Assembly (NCBI GenBank): GCA_016806715.1
Contig: CP060531.1
Coordinates: 186,001 to 250,000 of the forward strand
Source of the DNA: Thermoplasmatales archaeon
GTDB taxonomy: Archaea; Thermoplasmatota; Thermoplasmata; Thermoplasmatales; Thermoplasmataceae
DNA length: 64,000 nucleotides
Direction: 5' to 3'
The stretch's first letter is position 1; each line of letters begins with the position of its first letter. Position numbers and translations under genes: made by a program. Shown here in pieces: positions 7,387 through 15,093 of this stretch. The notes beneath the pieces were generated by a model. That model saw only the letters and a list, made by a program, of their open reading frames with translations. It did not search any database and had not been told where the DNA came from.

Positions 7387-9813
7387 ATGTACAGCTTATT
7401 GAACATGGATTCACCTGTATATTTTGGATTGAATGAAGGTGAAAATGCACATGGTTCTCCCGGAATACCCCCAAAATGGACTTCAAGTGCCAAGACTGGA
7501 GTTGGCACATCAATATCTAGATTCTCCAGGGTATGGTTTACAATTTCACATGGAATCCTGAACGAGGTATACTATCCAAGGCTCGACCTTGCCAACACAA
7601 GGGACATGGAATTCCTGGTAGCCGATGAGGCAGATTTCTTTTCGGAAGAAAAGCGAAACACGAAGAGTGATTCAAGTTGCGTGACCCCCGGCGTTCCGGA
7701 ATATATTATTGCTAATACTCAGCTTGACGGACAATATAAAATCACAAAGGAAATTCTTACAGACCCAGAGGCAGACGCCCTTGTCCAGAGAATAACCTTC
7801 AAATCTGCAAATCCAGCACTGAAGCTCTATTTCATTCTTTCACCGCACATCAATAATTCCGGATACGGGAATGATGCCTGGATTGGTGATTACAAGGGAA
7901 CCCAGATGTTGTTCGCAAGGAAGGGCAGTACAACAATGGCTTTATGCAGCTCCACTGGGTTTGCTGAGCGAAGCTGTGGTTATGTGGGGTTTAGCGATGG
8001 CTGGCAGGATATAAGCAGAAACAGGAAGATGACCCTTCATTACAACAGGGCATTGAATGGTAACGTGGCAATGACTGCCCAGGTAAACCTTCCAGCTGGA
8101 AAGGATTCCTTTGTTCTGGCCCTTGGTTTTGGAACAACTCCAGAACAGGCTGCTCTCGCTGCCAGGTCGTCGATCCTGAAGAAATTCGACAACATACAGA
8201 GGAGATACACTGATGAGTGGAACCAATACCAGAGGAATATCCCTGATCTCTCATCGAAAAAGGGTGATGGGAAGGATGTATTCAGGGCAAGCACTTCAGT
8301 GCTTCGGGTACATGAATCAAAAGAGATCAGAGGGTGCACAATAGCGAGCCTCTCCATACCGTGGGGATCATCAAAGGGTGACGAGGATCTTGGAGGTTAC
8401 CACCTTGTCTGGCCTCGCGACCTTGTGGAAACAGCAGGAGGTTTTCTTGCGTGCGGGGAGCAGGAAAGTGCCAGAAGAATACTATTTTATCTCATTTCTA
8501 CTCAGGAAGCGGACGGACACTGGCCACAGAACATGTGGCTGGACGGAAAGCCATACTGGAGCGGTATACAGATAGATGAGACTGCTTTTCCGATCCTTCT
8601 CGCAGATCAACTCAGGAGGTCAAATATGCTCGGTGACATCGATCCATGGCCCATGATCAGGTCCGCGTCAGAATTTATTGTCAAAAACGGGCCGGTAACA
8701 AGTCAGGACAGATGGGAGGAAGACGGCGGATATTCCCCATTTACGCTTGCCGTTGAAATAGCTGCATTGCTTGCAGCTGCAGACTTTGCCTCGGAAAATG
8801 GAAAAGATGAGATATCTGCATATCTCAAGGAAACAGCAGATTCCTGGAACGCTATGATAGAACGATGGACCTACGCCACAGACAATGACACTACCGTGAA
8901 ATTTGGAGTTAATGGGTATTACATACGAATTGCTCCGCCTGATGAGGCAGAAGGTGCATCCGTTTCATCAGGATTTATTCCAATAAAAAACAGGCCACCG
9001 GGTCATTCTTACAGGCAGGCTGAACATATCATCAGTCCCGATGCTCTTGCTCTCGTGAGGTTCGGGCTGAGGTCCGCCACAGATAAGAGGATTGAGGATA
9101 CCGTGAAAGTGATCGACACCATGCTAAGGCAGGACCTGAGCACCGGAGTTGTATGGCACAGGTACAATGGGGACGGATATGGTGAACACAAAGACGGAAG
9201 GCCTTTCGATGGTACGGGGACGGGAAGAGGATGGCCTCTTCTCGCCGGCGAGAGGGCTCACTACGAGATAGCTCGTGGTAATTTAGAGGAAGCAGAACTG
9301 CTGAGGAGCGTCATGGAGAGACAAACCAGCGAAGGCATGATGATACCGGAGCAGGTATGGGATTCGGACGACATACCGAAAATGGGGCTCTATAACGGAA
9401 AACCTTCTGGTTCCGCGATGCCTCTGGTCTGGGCGCATGCAGAATACATAAAGCTGCTCAGGTCACTAAAAGACAGAAAGGTTTTTGACATGCCTCCGCA
9501 ACCGGTCGAGAGATACCAGAAAAATTCGACATCATCAAGGATAGTTACCTGGAAATTCAACAATAAGTGCCGGGAGGTATCAGAAGGTAGCATATTGAGA
9601 ATCGAGGTCCAGGCCCAGGCTATTGTTCACTGGTCATCGGACAGCTGGAAGTCATTCAACGATTCTGAGACAACCTATACCGGACTTGGAACCTACAAAC
9701 TGGATATCGACACGGCTGATATGCAGAAAAGCAGCTCGATTTTATTTACTTTCAAATGGATAGATGCAGGTAAATGGGAAGGAAAAGATTTCCAGGTAAT
9801 TCTTACCAACTGA
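7387..9813 (+). CDS. Glycoside hydrolase family 15 glucoamylase
   Basis: The enzyme releases glucose from starch- or glycogen-type alpha-glucans. The 808-residue protein has the bacterial/archaeal layout. An N-terminal super-beta-sandwich domain covers about 25-280 and an (alpha/alpha)6 catalytic barrel about 295-695. A C-terminal beta domain of the glucodextranase type covers about 710-808. Active-site landmarks are WPRDLVETAGG (342-352), the general acid in RWEEDGGY (443-450) and the general base Glu655 in PEQVWD. There is no obvious signal peptide, so it may act on intracellular glycogen or be exported by another route. A TATA-like stretch (GATATATTTATAAT) precedes the start; residue 7 (ATG at 7405) is an alternative start. 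Confidence 0.93.
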   Translation: MYSLLNMDSPVYFGLNEGENAHGSPGIPPKWTSSAKTGVGTSISRFSRVWFTISHGILNEVYYPRLDLANTRDMEFLVADEADFFSEEKRNTKSDSSCVTPGVPEYIIANTQLDGQYKITKEILTDPEADALVQRITFKSANPALKLYFILSPHINNSGYGNDAWIGDYKGTQMLFARKGSTTMALCSSTGFAERSCGYVGFSDGWQDISRNRKMTLHYNRALNGNVAMTAQVNLPAGKDSFVLALGFGTTPEQAALAARSSILKKFDNIQRRYTDEWNQYQRNIPDLSSKKGDGKDVFRASTSVLRVHESKEIRGCTIASLSIPWGSSKGDEDLGGYHLVWPRDLVETAGGFLACGEQESARRILFYLISTQEADGHWPQNMWLDGKPYWSGIQIDETAFPILLADQLRRSNMLGDIDPWPMIRSASEFIVKNGPVTSQDRWEEDGGYSPFTLAVEIAALLAAADFASENGKDEISAYLKETADSWNAMIERWTYATDNDTTVKFGVNGYYIRIAPPDEAEGASVSSGFIPIKNRPPGHSYRQAEHIISPDALALVRFGLRSATDKRIEDTVKVIDTMLRQDLSTGVVWHRYNGDGYGEHKDGRPFDGTGTGRGWPLLAGERAHYEIARGNLEEAELLRSVMERQTSEGMMIPEQVWDSDDIPKMGLYNGKPSGSAMPLVWAHAEYIKLLRSLKDRKVFDMPPQPVERYQKNSTSSRIVTWKFNNKCREVSEGSILRIEVQAQAIVHWSSDSWKSFNDSETTYTGLGTYKLDIDTADMQKSSSILFTFKWIDAGKWEGKDFQVILTN

Positions 9814-9827
9814 ACCGTTGAAGATGA

Positions 9828-9853
9828 GGTAATTACATGACTGCGTAATTACC
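9828..9853. repeat. Perfect 9-bp inverted repeat after glucoamylase
   Basis: GGTAATTAC, an 8-base loop and GTAATTACC form a perfect hairpin starting 15 bases after the glucoamylase stop. It could act as a 3'-end or RNA-stability element or as a regulator site. The rest of the 9814-10078 gap shows no convincing gene. Confidence 0.5.
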
Positions 9854-10078
9854 AGTTTACTCTTCATCAACTGAGGTAACAGATCTTCCGGGTTGAAATA
9901 TCAACACGCGCCAGGGCCATGGTTTCCATTTCTGGTTGTTGAGTCTTATATGAGGATAGTCTCAGCCTGCGAAGTTGTTCTCACGTGACACAGCACTTCA
10001 GTTCATTAAGAAGAATCACTTTTTTCCGGTATGCAATAATATTTGGATGTAAATGAATGCGAATCGATCTGGGAACAA

Positions 10079-10408
10079 TCAGTGATTTTTTTTCTGGCTG
10101 GTAGAATGCTTTCCCGGGGAATGCTGTCCTCCTGAACCTCTTCCATGCTGGGCATGGTGTCCCTCTTTCATTACCTCGGTCTCCAGTATATCTATTACGG
10201 ATTTGGGATCCTTTACGTTTTCAATCTTCATAAAAAGGTTTTCCCTTCCAGTTTCCTTCAGCCATGTCGATATGTGACCTTCCCTTACATGGTATTCGAC
10301 ACAGGATGGATCCTCATTCTCAAGCCTCTTCATCTCATTCAACAACTCTCTGGGAGTCTCGGCACTGCCCACAATCCTGTCATAGCTCTTGAAATAAAAT
10401 GGCTCCAT
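10079..10408 (-). CDS. DUF5752-like small protein with His-rich tail
   Basis: This is a 109-residue protein of unknown function. The pattern FYFKSYDRIVGSAETPREL, then SCVEYHVREGHISTWL and a C-terminal I-DILETEV helix resembles DUF5752-type archaeal proteins (an impression from memory, not a search result). The last 27 residues are rich in His, Gly, Ser and Lys (GHHAQHGRGSGG...), which could bind a metal or nucleic acid. It stands alone, divergent from the gene at 10589, with a palindrome 50-70 bases upstream of its start. Confidence 0.6.
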   Translation of the reverse strand: MEPFYFKSYDRIVGSAETPRELLNEMKRLENEDPSCVEYHVREGHISTWLKETGRENLFMKIENVKDPKSVIDILETEVMKEGHHAQHGRGSGGQHSPGKHSTSQKKNH

Positions 10409-10458
10409 ATATTAAAAGTGCTTGATGGTACTTAAGCGTTTATATACATTAGGTTTTT

Positions 10459-10476
10459 TATTTCGACATCGAAATA
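10459..10476. promoter_or_regulatory. Perfect palindrome TATTTCGA-CA-TCGAAATA, candidate operator
   Basis: An 8-bp perfect inverted repeat with a 2-base centre lies in the 180-base divergent promoter region between 10408 (minus) and 10589 (plus). It is 51 bases upstream of the minus-strand start. This geometry suits a dimeric winged-helix regulator overlapping the minus-strand promoter. The regulator is unknown. Confidence 0.45.
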
Positions 10477-10588
10477 CATTATGCTAGCATCCCGAATTTT
10501 GTGTAATAGAAACCAGGACTTGACCCAGACTATAGGAGAAATCATGAAAAAGAAAAGATTTATCTTGAAGGTAAAGATGTAAACTAAT

Positions 10589-10900
10589 ATGGCTGAAACC
10601 AGAAAGGGCACAAAGGATATCAATGTAATTATCAGGGAAAGCCGAGAGAGTGTCCTTAAAGACCTCCCACCAGTCCTTGTACCTGTGTGGCAAATCAAGA
10701 TCAGAGAAAGATTCGGAATCAGCGTAGATAGGGAGATTGCGGAGTACATAGTACTTGCCGCCCATGAGAGAGGCACCTGGAAGAAACAGAGGGCAGCCAG
10801 AAAAATAGAGAAGATTCTCAGCAGAAGAGGAATAGGAAAGGAAGAGTCAATTAAGATGGCAATGGATATAGTTGACCTTGTCGTAGGAACAATGTCTTAG
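10589..10900 (+). CDS. Conserved-looking helical protein upstream of METTL5-like gene, unknown
   Basis: I do not recognise this 103-residue basic protein. It is predicted to be all-helical, with a Lys/Arg-rich stretch (GTWKKQRAARKIEKILSRRG) at about residues 62-81 that could bind RNA or DNA. A TATA-like AAGATTTATC is centred about 30 bases before the ATG, so the transcript is probably leaderless or nearly so. Its stop is six bases from the start of the methyltransferase gene, so the two form an operon. A role linked to rRNA or tRNA modification is a guess from that context. Confidence 0.7.
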   Translation: MAETRKGTKDINVIIRESRESVLKDLPPVLVPVWQIKIRERFGISVDREIAEYIVLAAHERGTWKKQRAARKIEKILSRRGIGKEESIKMAMDIVDLVVGTMS

Positions 10901-10906
10901 ATAGGC

Positions 10907-11503
10907 TTGTACACAAAAAAGCAGCTCGAGATAAAACTGAGCAGGCTGAAGATTGGAAACCATCTTATTTCCGGATACGAACAGTACCCGACCGATTCTT
11001 CAAATTCAGCGTGGATTGTATTCAAGGCAACGCTAGATGGCAATGTTTACGGCAAGAATGTTATAGACCTGGGAACGGGCAATGGAATTTTTGCCATTGG
11101 CGCACACCTGATGGGTGCAGCAAGCGTCAATGGGATTGATATGGACGCGACTCAGATAAATATCGCCAGGGAAAACTCCTTGGGGATGGGTCTGAACTTT
11201 GAGACCATGGATGTAGTCGACGTCAAGGGAAAGTTTGATACCGCCTTCATGAACCCTCCTTTCGGATCGGTGAACCCACATGCGGATGTTCCTTTTCTTT
11301 CCAAGGCTCTGGAAGTTGCAAGCTGCATCTATTCAGTTCACAATATCAAGTCTTCTGAATTCGTGCGCTCGTTCTACGAGTCAAGGGCAGAAATAGTTTA
11401 TACCGAAAAGATCAGTCTAAAGATCCCAAGGCTATACCGCCACCATACGCATGTTCTGCAGATTATCCCTGCTGTTTTTTATGTTGTTAAAAATGAGAGG
11501 TGA
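10907..11503 (+). CDS. METTL5-like N6-adenine rRNA methyltransferase
   Basis: This is a 198-residue class I SAM-dependent methyltransferase. Motif I is VIDLGTGNGIFAIGA (about 48-62), the acidic residue after strand 2 is in GIDMDATQ, and the catalytic NPPF motif is in AFMNPPFGS (about 114-122), typical of N6-adenine methyltransferases. The short N-terminal KKQLEIKLSRL helix followed by LEQYPTD-like LISGYEQYPTD matches the METTL5 group, which modifies small-subunit rRNA. Translation probably begins at a TTG (10907), right after the stop of the preceding gene. Substrate assignment is by family only. Confidence 0.85.
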   Translation: MYTKKQLEIKLSRLKIGNHLISGYEQYPTDSSNSAWIVFKATLDGNVYGKNVIDLGTGNGIFAIGAHLMGAASVNGIDMDATQINIARENSLGMGLNFETMDVVDVKGKFDTAFMNPPFGSVNPHADVPFLSKALEVASCIYSVHNIKSSEFVRSFYESRAEIVYTEKISLKIPRLYRHHTHVLQIIPAVFYVVKNER

Positions 11504-11756
11504 TAAATCCCAAACTTTGCAAACTGGGATCATCATGATCTAGTATACTCATCAGGGCAAAGTATTACGCTTAAGGAACCGTTGCTTTAACGGTACCAAC
11601 AGATTTTTGTGTACACTTAAGTTTTCGGGTTTAAGACATTTCGCGAATGCAATTTCTGTCAATTAAGAAAAGGCTATCACAAAATGCACAAAGTCTATTA
11701 ATTGTTTTATTTTCCCGTAGATAGACGCATCCGGACTTTCTGGTTGCCTGTTTCAT
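11504..11756. other. Intergenic region before tRNA-His
   Basis: About 250 bases without a supported gene. It contains an imperfect hairpin, GGAACCGTT (11575-11583) with AACGGTACC (11589-11597), and an AT-rich stretch near 11695-11713 that may be part of the tRNA promoter. Confidence 0.5.
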
Positions 11757-11829
11757 GGCCGGGGTGGGGTAGTGGATATCCTTGGGGACTGTGGATCCCC
11801 GGACCCGGGTTCAATTCCCGGACCCGGCC
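11757..11829 (+). tRNA. tRNA-His (GTG)
   Basis: The cloverleaf is readable. There is an encoded G at position -1 (typical of tRNA-His), acceptor GCCGGGG with ACCCGGC, and the anticodon stem GGGGA/TCCCC with loop CTGTGGA, giving anticodon GTG. The T arm is CCGGG-TTCAATT-CCCGG and the discriminator is C73, which pairs with G-1. No CCA is encoded. Pair 7-66 would be G-A, one mismatch at the base of the acceptor stem. Confidence 0.93.
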
Positions 11830-11883
11830 TATCTAACTTGGTTTAGTTCCTATACTGTGCCAAAATAATTGTCAACTAAAGTG

Positions 11884-12018
11884 TCAATGATACTCTCTGA
11901 TGCAGTCCATTACCTGCTCCCTTTCTAATCTTATCCTGTGTATAATCACGTTGGTTGTTTCCTTGTTGTGCATCCCGAAGGTTCTCTTGCACTGGCTCCT
12001 GAAACACGTGGTAAGTCA
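11884..12018 (-). pseudogene. Possible coding remnant with Cys-x4-Cys-RTF motif
   Basis: Between tRNA-His and argF the minus strand holds an open stretch of about 43 codons without a start. It reads TCFRSQCKRTFGMHNKE, then a basic helical part, and ends in a stop at 11884-11886. The Cys...Cys-RTF pattern recalls zinc-ribbon ends of transposases or similar proteins, and the place next to a tRNA fits a leftover of an integrated element. It is short and could be chance. Confidence 0.25.
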
Positions 12019-12101
12019 ATATACTAAAGGCAGATAACAGGTGAAAATAAGTGCTAATCTGCTGATCGGTTTTCGAAAAAAAATTTAAAATTATTTAACC
12101 A

Positions 12102-13016
12102 TCAGTATTTTAGCAGTGTATATATAAGCGATTTTATGGAGTGCATCCTGTTTTCAGCCTCATCAAAAATTACGCTGTTTATGCTTGAAGCAACTGACTC
12201 TGTAACTTCAAGACCTCTGTGGGCTGGAAGGCAGTGCATGAAAATGTAGTCCTTGTTGGCGTTCGATACAAGTTCGTCGTTCACCTGATATTTCTTGAAA
12301 AGTTTCTCCTTCTCCGCCCTGATTGATTCCTCGCCCATAGATATCCACACATCGGTATAGACGATGTCTGCGCCGGAAACCGCCTCGACCGGCGATTCGA
12401 CAATTTCTACGCTTGAACCGTTATCCTTTGCTATTTTCATTGCCTTTTCGGTAATATCCCTGTCAGGTTGATTTGTGCGCGGGCAGCCAACACTAATGTC
12501 CACTCCGAGGAGTGCAGCACCCAGCATCAGTGAATTGGCCATGTTATTTCCATCACCGACGTAAGAAAATTTTAGGTTCCTGTATCCCCCCTTCTTTTCC
12601 AGTACTGTCATGAAGTCAGCCAGTATCTGGGTTGGATGTTCCACGTTGTCGAGGGCATTTATCACTGGAACCCTGGAGTACTTGGCCAGCTCAACCATGT
12701 TCTCATGCTTGAAGGCGCGATATGAAATCACGTCAAGAAACCTTGAAATAACGGATGCAGTATCTGAGATTGTCTCACCCCGGCCGATCTGCATATCGTT
12801 CGGATTCAGGTATATGGCGTGTCCGCCCAGTTGTATCATTGCAGTTTCAAGGGAGATTCTTGTTCTCGTGCTCGGTTTCTCAAATATCATTCCAAGAACC
12901 CTGTTTTTCGTCTCCTCAAGGGATTTGTACCTATCCCGTTTCATCTTTATTGCAAGATCTATTATATCGGAGATATCGTCCTTCATGTCGAGCACGGAAA
13001 TTATGTCCCTCTTCAT
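12102..13016 (-). CDS. argF: Ornithine carbamoyltransferase
   Basis: The enzyme makes citrulline from ornithine and carbamoyl phosphate (arginine synthesis) or runs in reverse in arginine breakdown. The 304-residue protein has the carbamoyl-phosphate motif STRTR (49-53), HPTQ (127-130) in the sequence VEHPTQILAD, and the ornithine-site loop HCLPAHRG (261-268), which separates it from aspartate carbamoyltransferase. No other arginine gene is nearby. It lies four bases downstream of sucD and may be read from the same message. Confidence 0.95.
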   Translation of the reverse strand: MKRDIISVLDMKDDISDIIDLAIKMKRDRYKSLEETKNRVLGMIFEKPSTRTRISLETAMIQLGGHAIYLNPNDMQIGRGETISDTASVISRFLDVISYRAFKHENMVELAKYSRVPVINALDNVEHPTQILADFMTVLEKKGGYRNLKFSYVGDGNNMANSLMLGAALLGVDISVGCPRTNQPDRDITEKAMKIAKDNGSSVEIVESPVEAVSGADIVYTDVWISMGEESIRAEKEKLFKKYQVNDELVSNANKDYIFMHCLPAHRGLEVTESVASSINSVIFDEAENRMHSIKSLIYTLLKY

Positions 13017-13020
13017 GACT

Positions 13021-13875
13021 TCACCTCAGGAGTCCGGGTATGTCATATGGATAATCGGCTACTTTGACACCGGCAGAATTGAAGGCTTTTATCTTGGATT
13101 CCGCAGTTCCAACCCCCTTCTCTATTATTGCTCCGGCATGGCCCATCCTCTTACCTGGTGGAGCACTTCTTCCGGTTATGTAAGCAACAACCTTCTTGGA
13201 AACGTGTTTCTTTATGTATTCAGCAGCGCGTTCCTCGTTATTTCCACCTATTTCACCAACAAGGACAATTTTCTTCGTCCTCTCGTCTTCCTCAAATAGC
13301 TTCAGCACATCGATAAATGTCTGTCCGACCACCGGGTCTCCTCCCAGTCCAATCACTGTGCTTTCCCCGAAACCGTTCCTGGTTATGGCTTCAACAATTT
13401 CATAGGTGAGTGTACCGCTCCTTGAAGCAACCGCAACGTCCCCTTCTTTGAATATCTGATTCGGCATGATACCAATCTTGCATAGAAATGGCGATGTTAT
13501 TCCCGGGCCATTTGGTCCAATGAGAGTTATGCCCTTTCTCTTTGCCTGGTGCACTATTTCCATTGTATCATGAAAAGGCACGTGCTCCGTGAGTATATAT
13601 ACAATTTTTATTCCATGGTCTATGGCTTCCAGAGCCGCATCTTTCACATACGGTGCAGGAACAGATATCATTGTTGCATCCGGTGAAAATTTCATCGTTT
13701 CTGCTACTGTATCATAAACATCAAGGTTCTGGAACTTTGCCCCTCCCTTTCCAGGAGACACGCCAGCTACTACCTTTGTACCAAACTTTATCATCTCGCC
13801 TGCGTGGAATGAGCCTTGATGGCCCGTTATTCCCTGCACTATCACTCTTGTATTTTTATCAACCAGAACTGCCAT
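13021..13875 (-). CDS. sucD: Succinate-CoA ligase (ADP-forming) alpha subunit
   Basis: This is the alpha subunit of succinyl-CoA synthetase, a TCA-cycle step that forms ATP or GTP. The 284-residue protein has an N-terminal CoA-binding Rossmann domain (VIVQGITGHQGSFHA), the IGPNGPGI segment and the phosphohistidine site GHAGAI (GKRMGHAGAI near residue 249). It follows sucC with a one-base gap, in the usual beta-alpha order. Confidence 0.95.
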   Translation of the reverse strand: MAVLVDKNTRVIVQGITGHQGSFHAGEMIKFGTKVVAGVSPGKGGAKFQNLDVYDTVAETMKFSPDATMISVPAPYVKDAALEAIDHGIKIVYILTEHVPFHDTMEIVHQAKRKGITLIGPNGPGITSPFLCKIGIMPNQIFKEGDVAVASRSGTLTYEIVEAITRNGFGESTVIGLGGDPVVGQTFIDVLKLFEEDERTKKIVLVGEIGGNNEERAAEYIKKHVSKKVVAYITGRSAPPGKRMGHAGAIIEKGVGTAESKIKAFNSAGVKVADYPYDIPGLLR

Positions 13876-13876
13876 A

Positions 13877-14983
13877 TTAATTGCCTCCTGCTATCTGAAC
13901 CACTCTTTCAATTGCCGGCATCATTGTTGAGAAAGCATCAATGCCATCATTCTTCAGAATGGCCCTTCCCTCATCCTCGTGGACTCCGCTCAGTCTCACC
14001 ACTATGGGCTTGCTGATCTTCAACCGGTTCTTTGCCGCCACTATCCCGTTTGCTACAGTGTCGCACTTCGTAACTCCCCCAAATATGTTGACCAGTATAG
14101 CCTTTGGATCTGCTTTCATTACGAGTTCGAAAGCATTGACGACGGTGTCAACGTTGTCGGTGCCTCCAAGGTCCAGGAAGTTCCTGGGTTTTCCCTTATG
14201 AAGGGTCAGTGCGTCCAGTGTAGCCATTGTAAGTCCTGCACCGTTTGCTATTACCCCTATTCTTCCGTCGAGTTCCACAAAGGAGTATCCCTTCCCCTGC
14301 GCCTCAAGTTCAAGAGGCGTTTTTTCAGTGTCCACAATGTTTATCTCCTTGTGCCTGAACATGGCATCGGAATCCATTACCACCTTTGCATCAGCTGCGA
14401 CAAGCTTTCCAGATCCTGTTATGACAAGCGGGTTAATTTCAACAAGCTCGCAGTCCTCTTTCTCGAAGACCGTGTAAAGGCAGGAAAGGATAGATCTGAA
14501 CTGCACAGCAATGGCCGGATCCATCTTGAGGAAATTTGTTGCTTCCCTTCCTATGTAATCAGAGTATCCTATCATGGGGTCTATCATAGTCTTGAATATC
14601 TTGTCTTCAGGAACTGACTCAATCTCAACACCTCCTGAAGAACTGGCAATAACCATTGGAACTCTCTCTGCTCTGTTAAGAGCTATACTCACGTATATTT
14701 CCTTCTTTATATCCAGCATATCCTCAATCAGTACCTTAGTTACGGTGAGGTTCCTGATTTTTGAACCCAGAAGTTCCTTGACTCCGGAATCCAGTTCGTT
14801 TTGGCTTTTGGCAAACTTTATTCCGCCAGACTTGCCCCTTCCGCCAAGCAGTATCTGGGATTTTATAACAACAGGCTTCTCAAACTTCTTCACGCCGGAT
14901 TGGTTTTCAACAACATAGCCATCAGGAACAGGGATACCGTTTTTTCGGAAAATTTCCTTTCCCATGTATTCATAGAGATTCAA
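13877..14983 (-). CDS. sucC: Succinate-CoA ligase (ADP-forming) beta subunit
   Basis: This is the ATP-grasp subunit of succinyl-CoA synthetase. The translation begins NLYEYMGKEIFRKNGIPVP, as in other SucC proteins. It shows the ATP-grasp core, the ELVEINPL metal-site segment and the phosphate-binding NIFGGVTKCD loop. I place the start at the TTG at 14983 because AGGTGA lies six bases before it and family members start here. The frame stays open to a TTG at 15010, but the extra nine residues look non-native. It is expressed with sucD. Confidence 0.94.
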   Translation of the reverse strand: MNLYEYMGKEIFRKNGIPVPDGYVVENQSGVKKFEKPVVIKSQILLGGRGKSGGIKFAKSQNELDSGVKELLGSKIRNLTVTKVLIEDMLDIKKEIYVSIALNRAERVPMVIASSSGGVEIESVPEDKIFKTMIDPMIGYSDYIGREATNFLKMDPAIAVQFRSILSCLYTVFEKEDCELVEINPLVITGSGKLVAADAKVVMDSDAMFRHKEINIVDTEKTPLELEAQGKGYSFVELDGRIGVIANGAGLTMATLDALTLHKGKPRNFLDLGGTDNVDTVVNAFELVMKADPKAILVNIFGGVTKCDTVANGIVAAKNRLKISKPIVVRLSGVHEDEGRAILKNDGIDAFSTMMPAIERVVQIAGGN

Positions 14984-15093
14984 TAATTCACCTGTGTGGG
15001 AATCTCGCAATTCTAAATAAATTTACTGAGAAAAACAGAAAGCCTTGTCGTTAAAAAAAATTGGGGGTATGGAAACCGTTAAAAAAATTAAAA

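Noticed and set aside
7942-8357. Several long minus-strand open frames inside the glucoamylase gene
   Set aside because: They are antisense shadows of a gene with clear family motifs and show no domain of their own.
13979-14617. 212-codon plus-strand frame inside sucC
   Set aside because: Antisense shadow of sucC; no recognisable motif, and the sucC reading is unambiguous.
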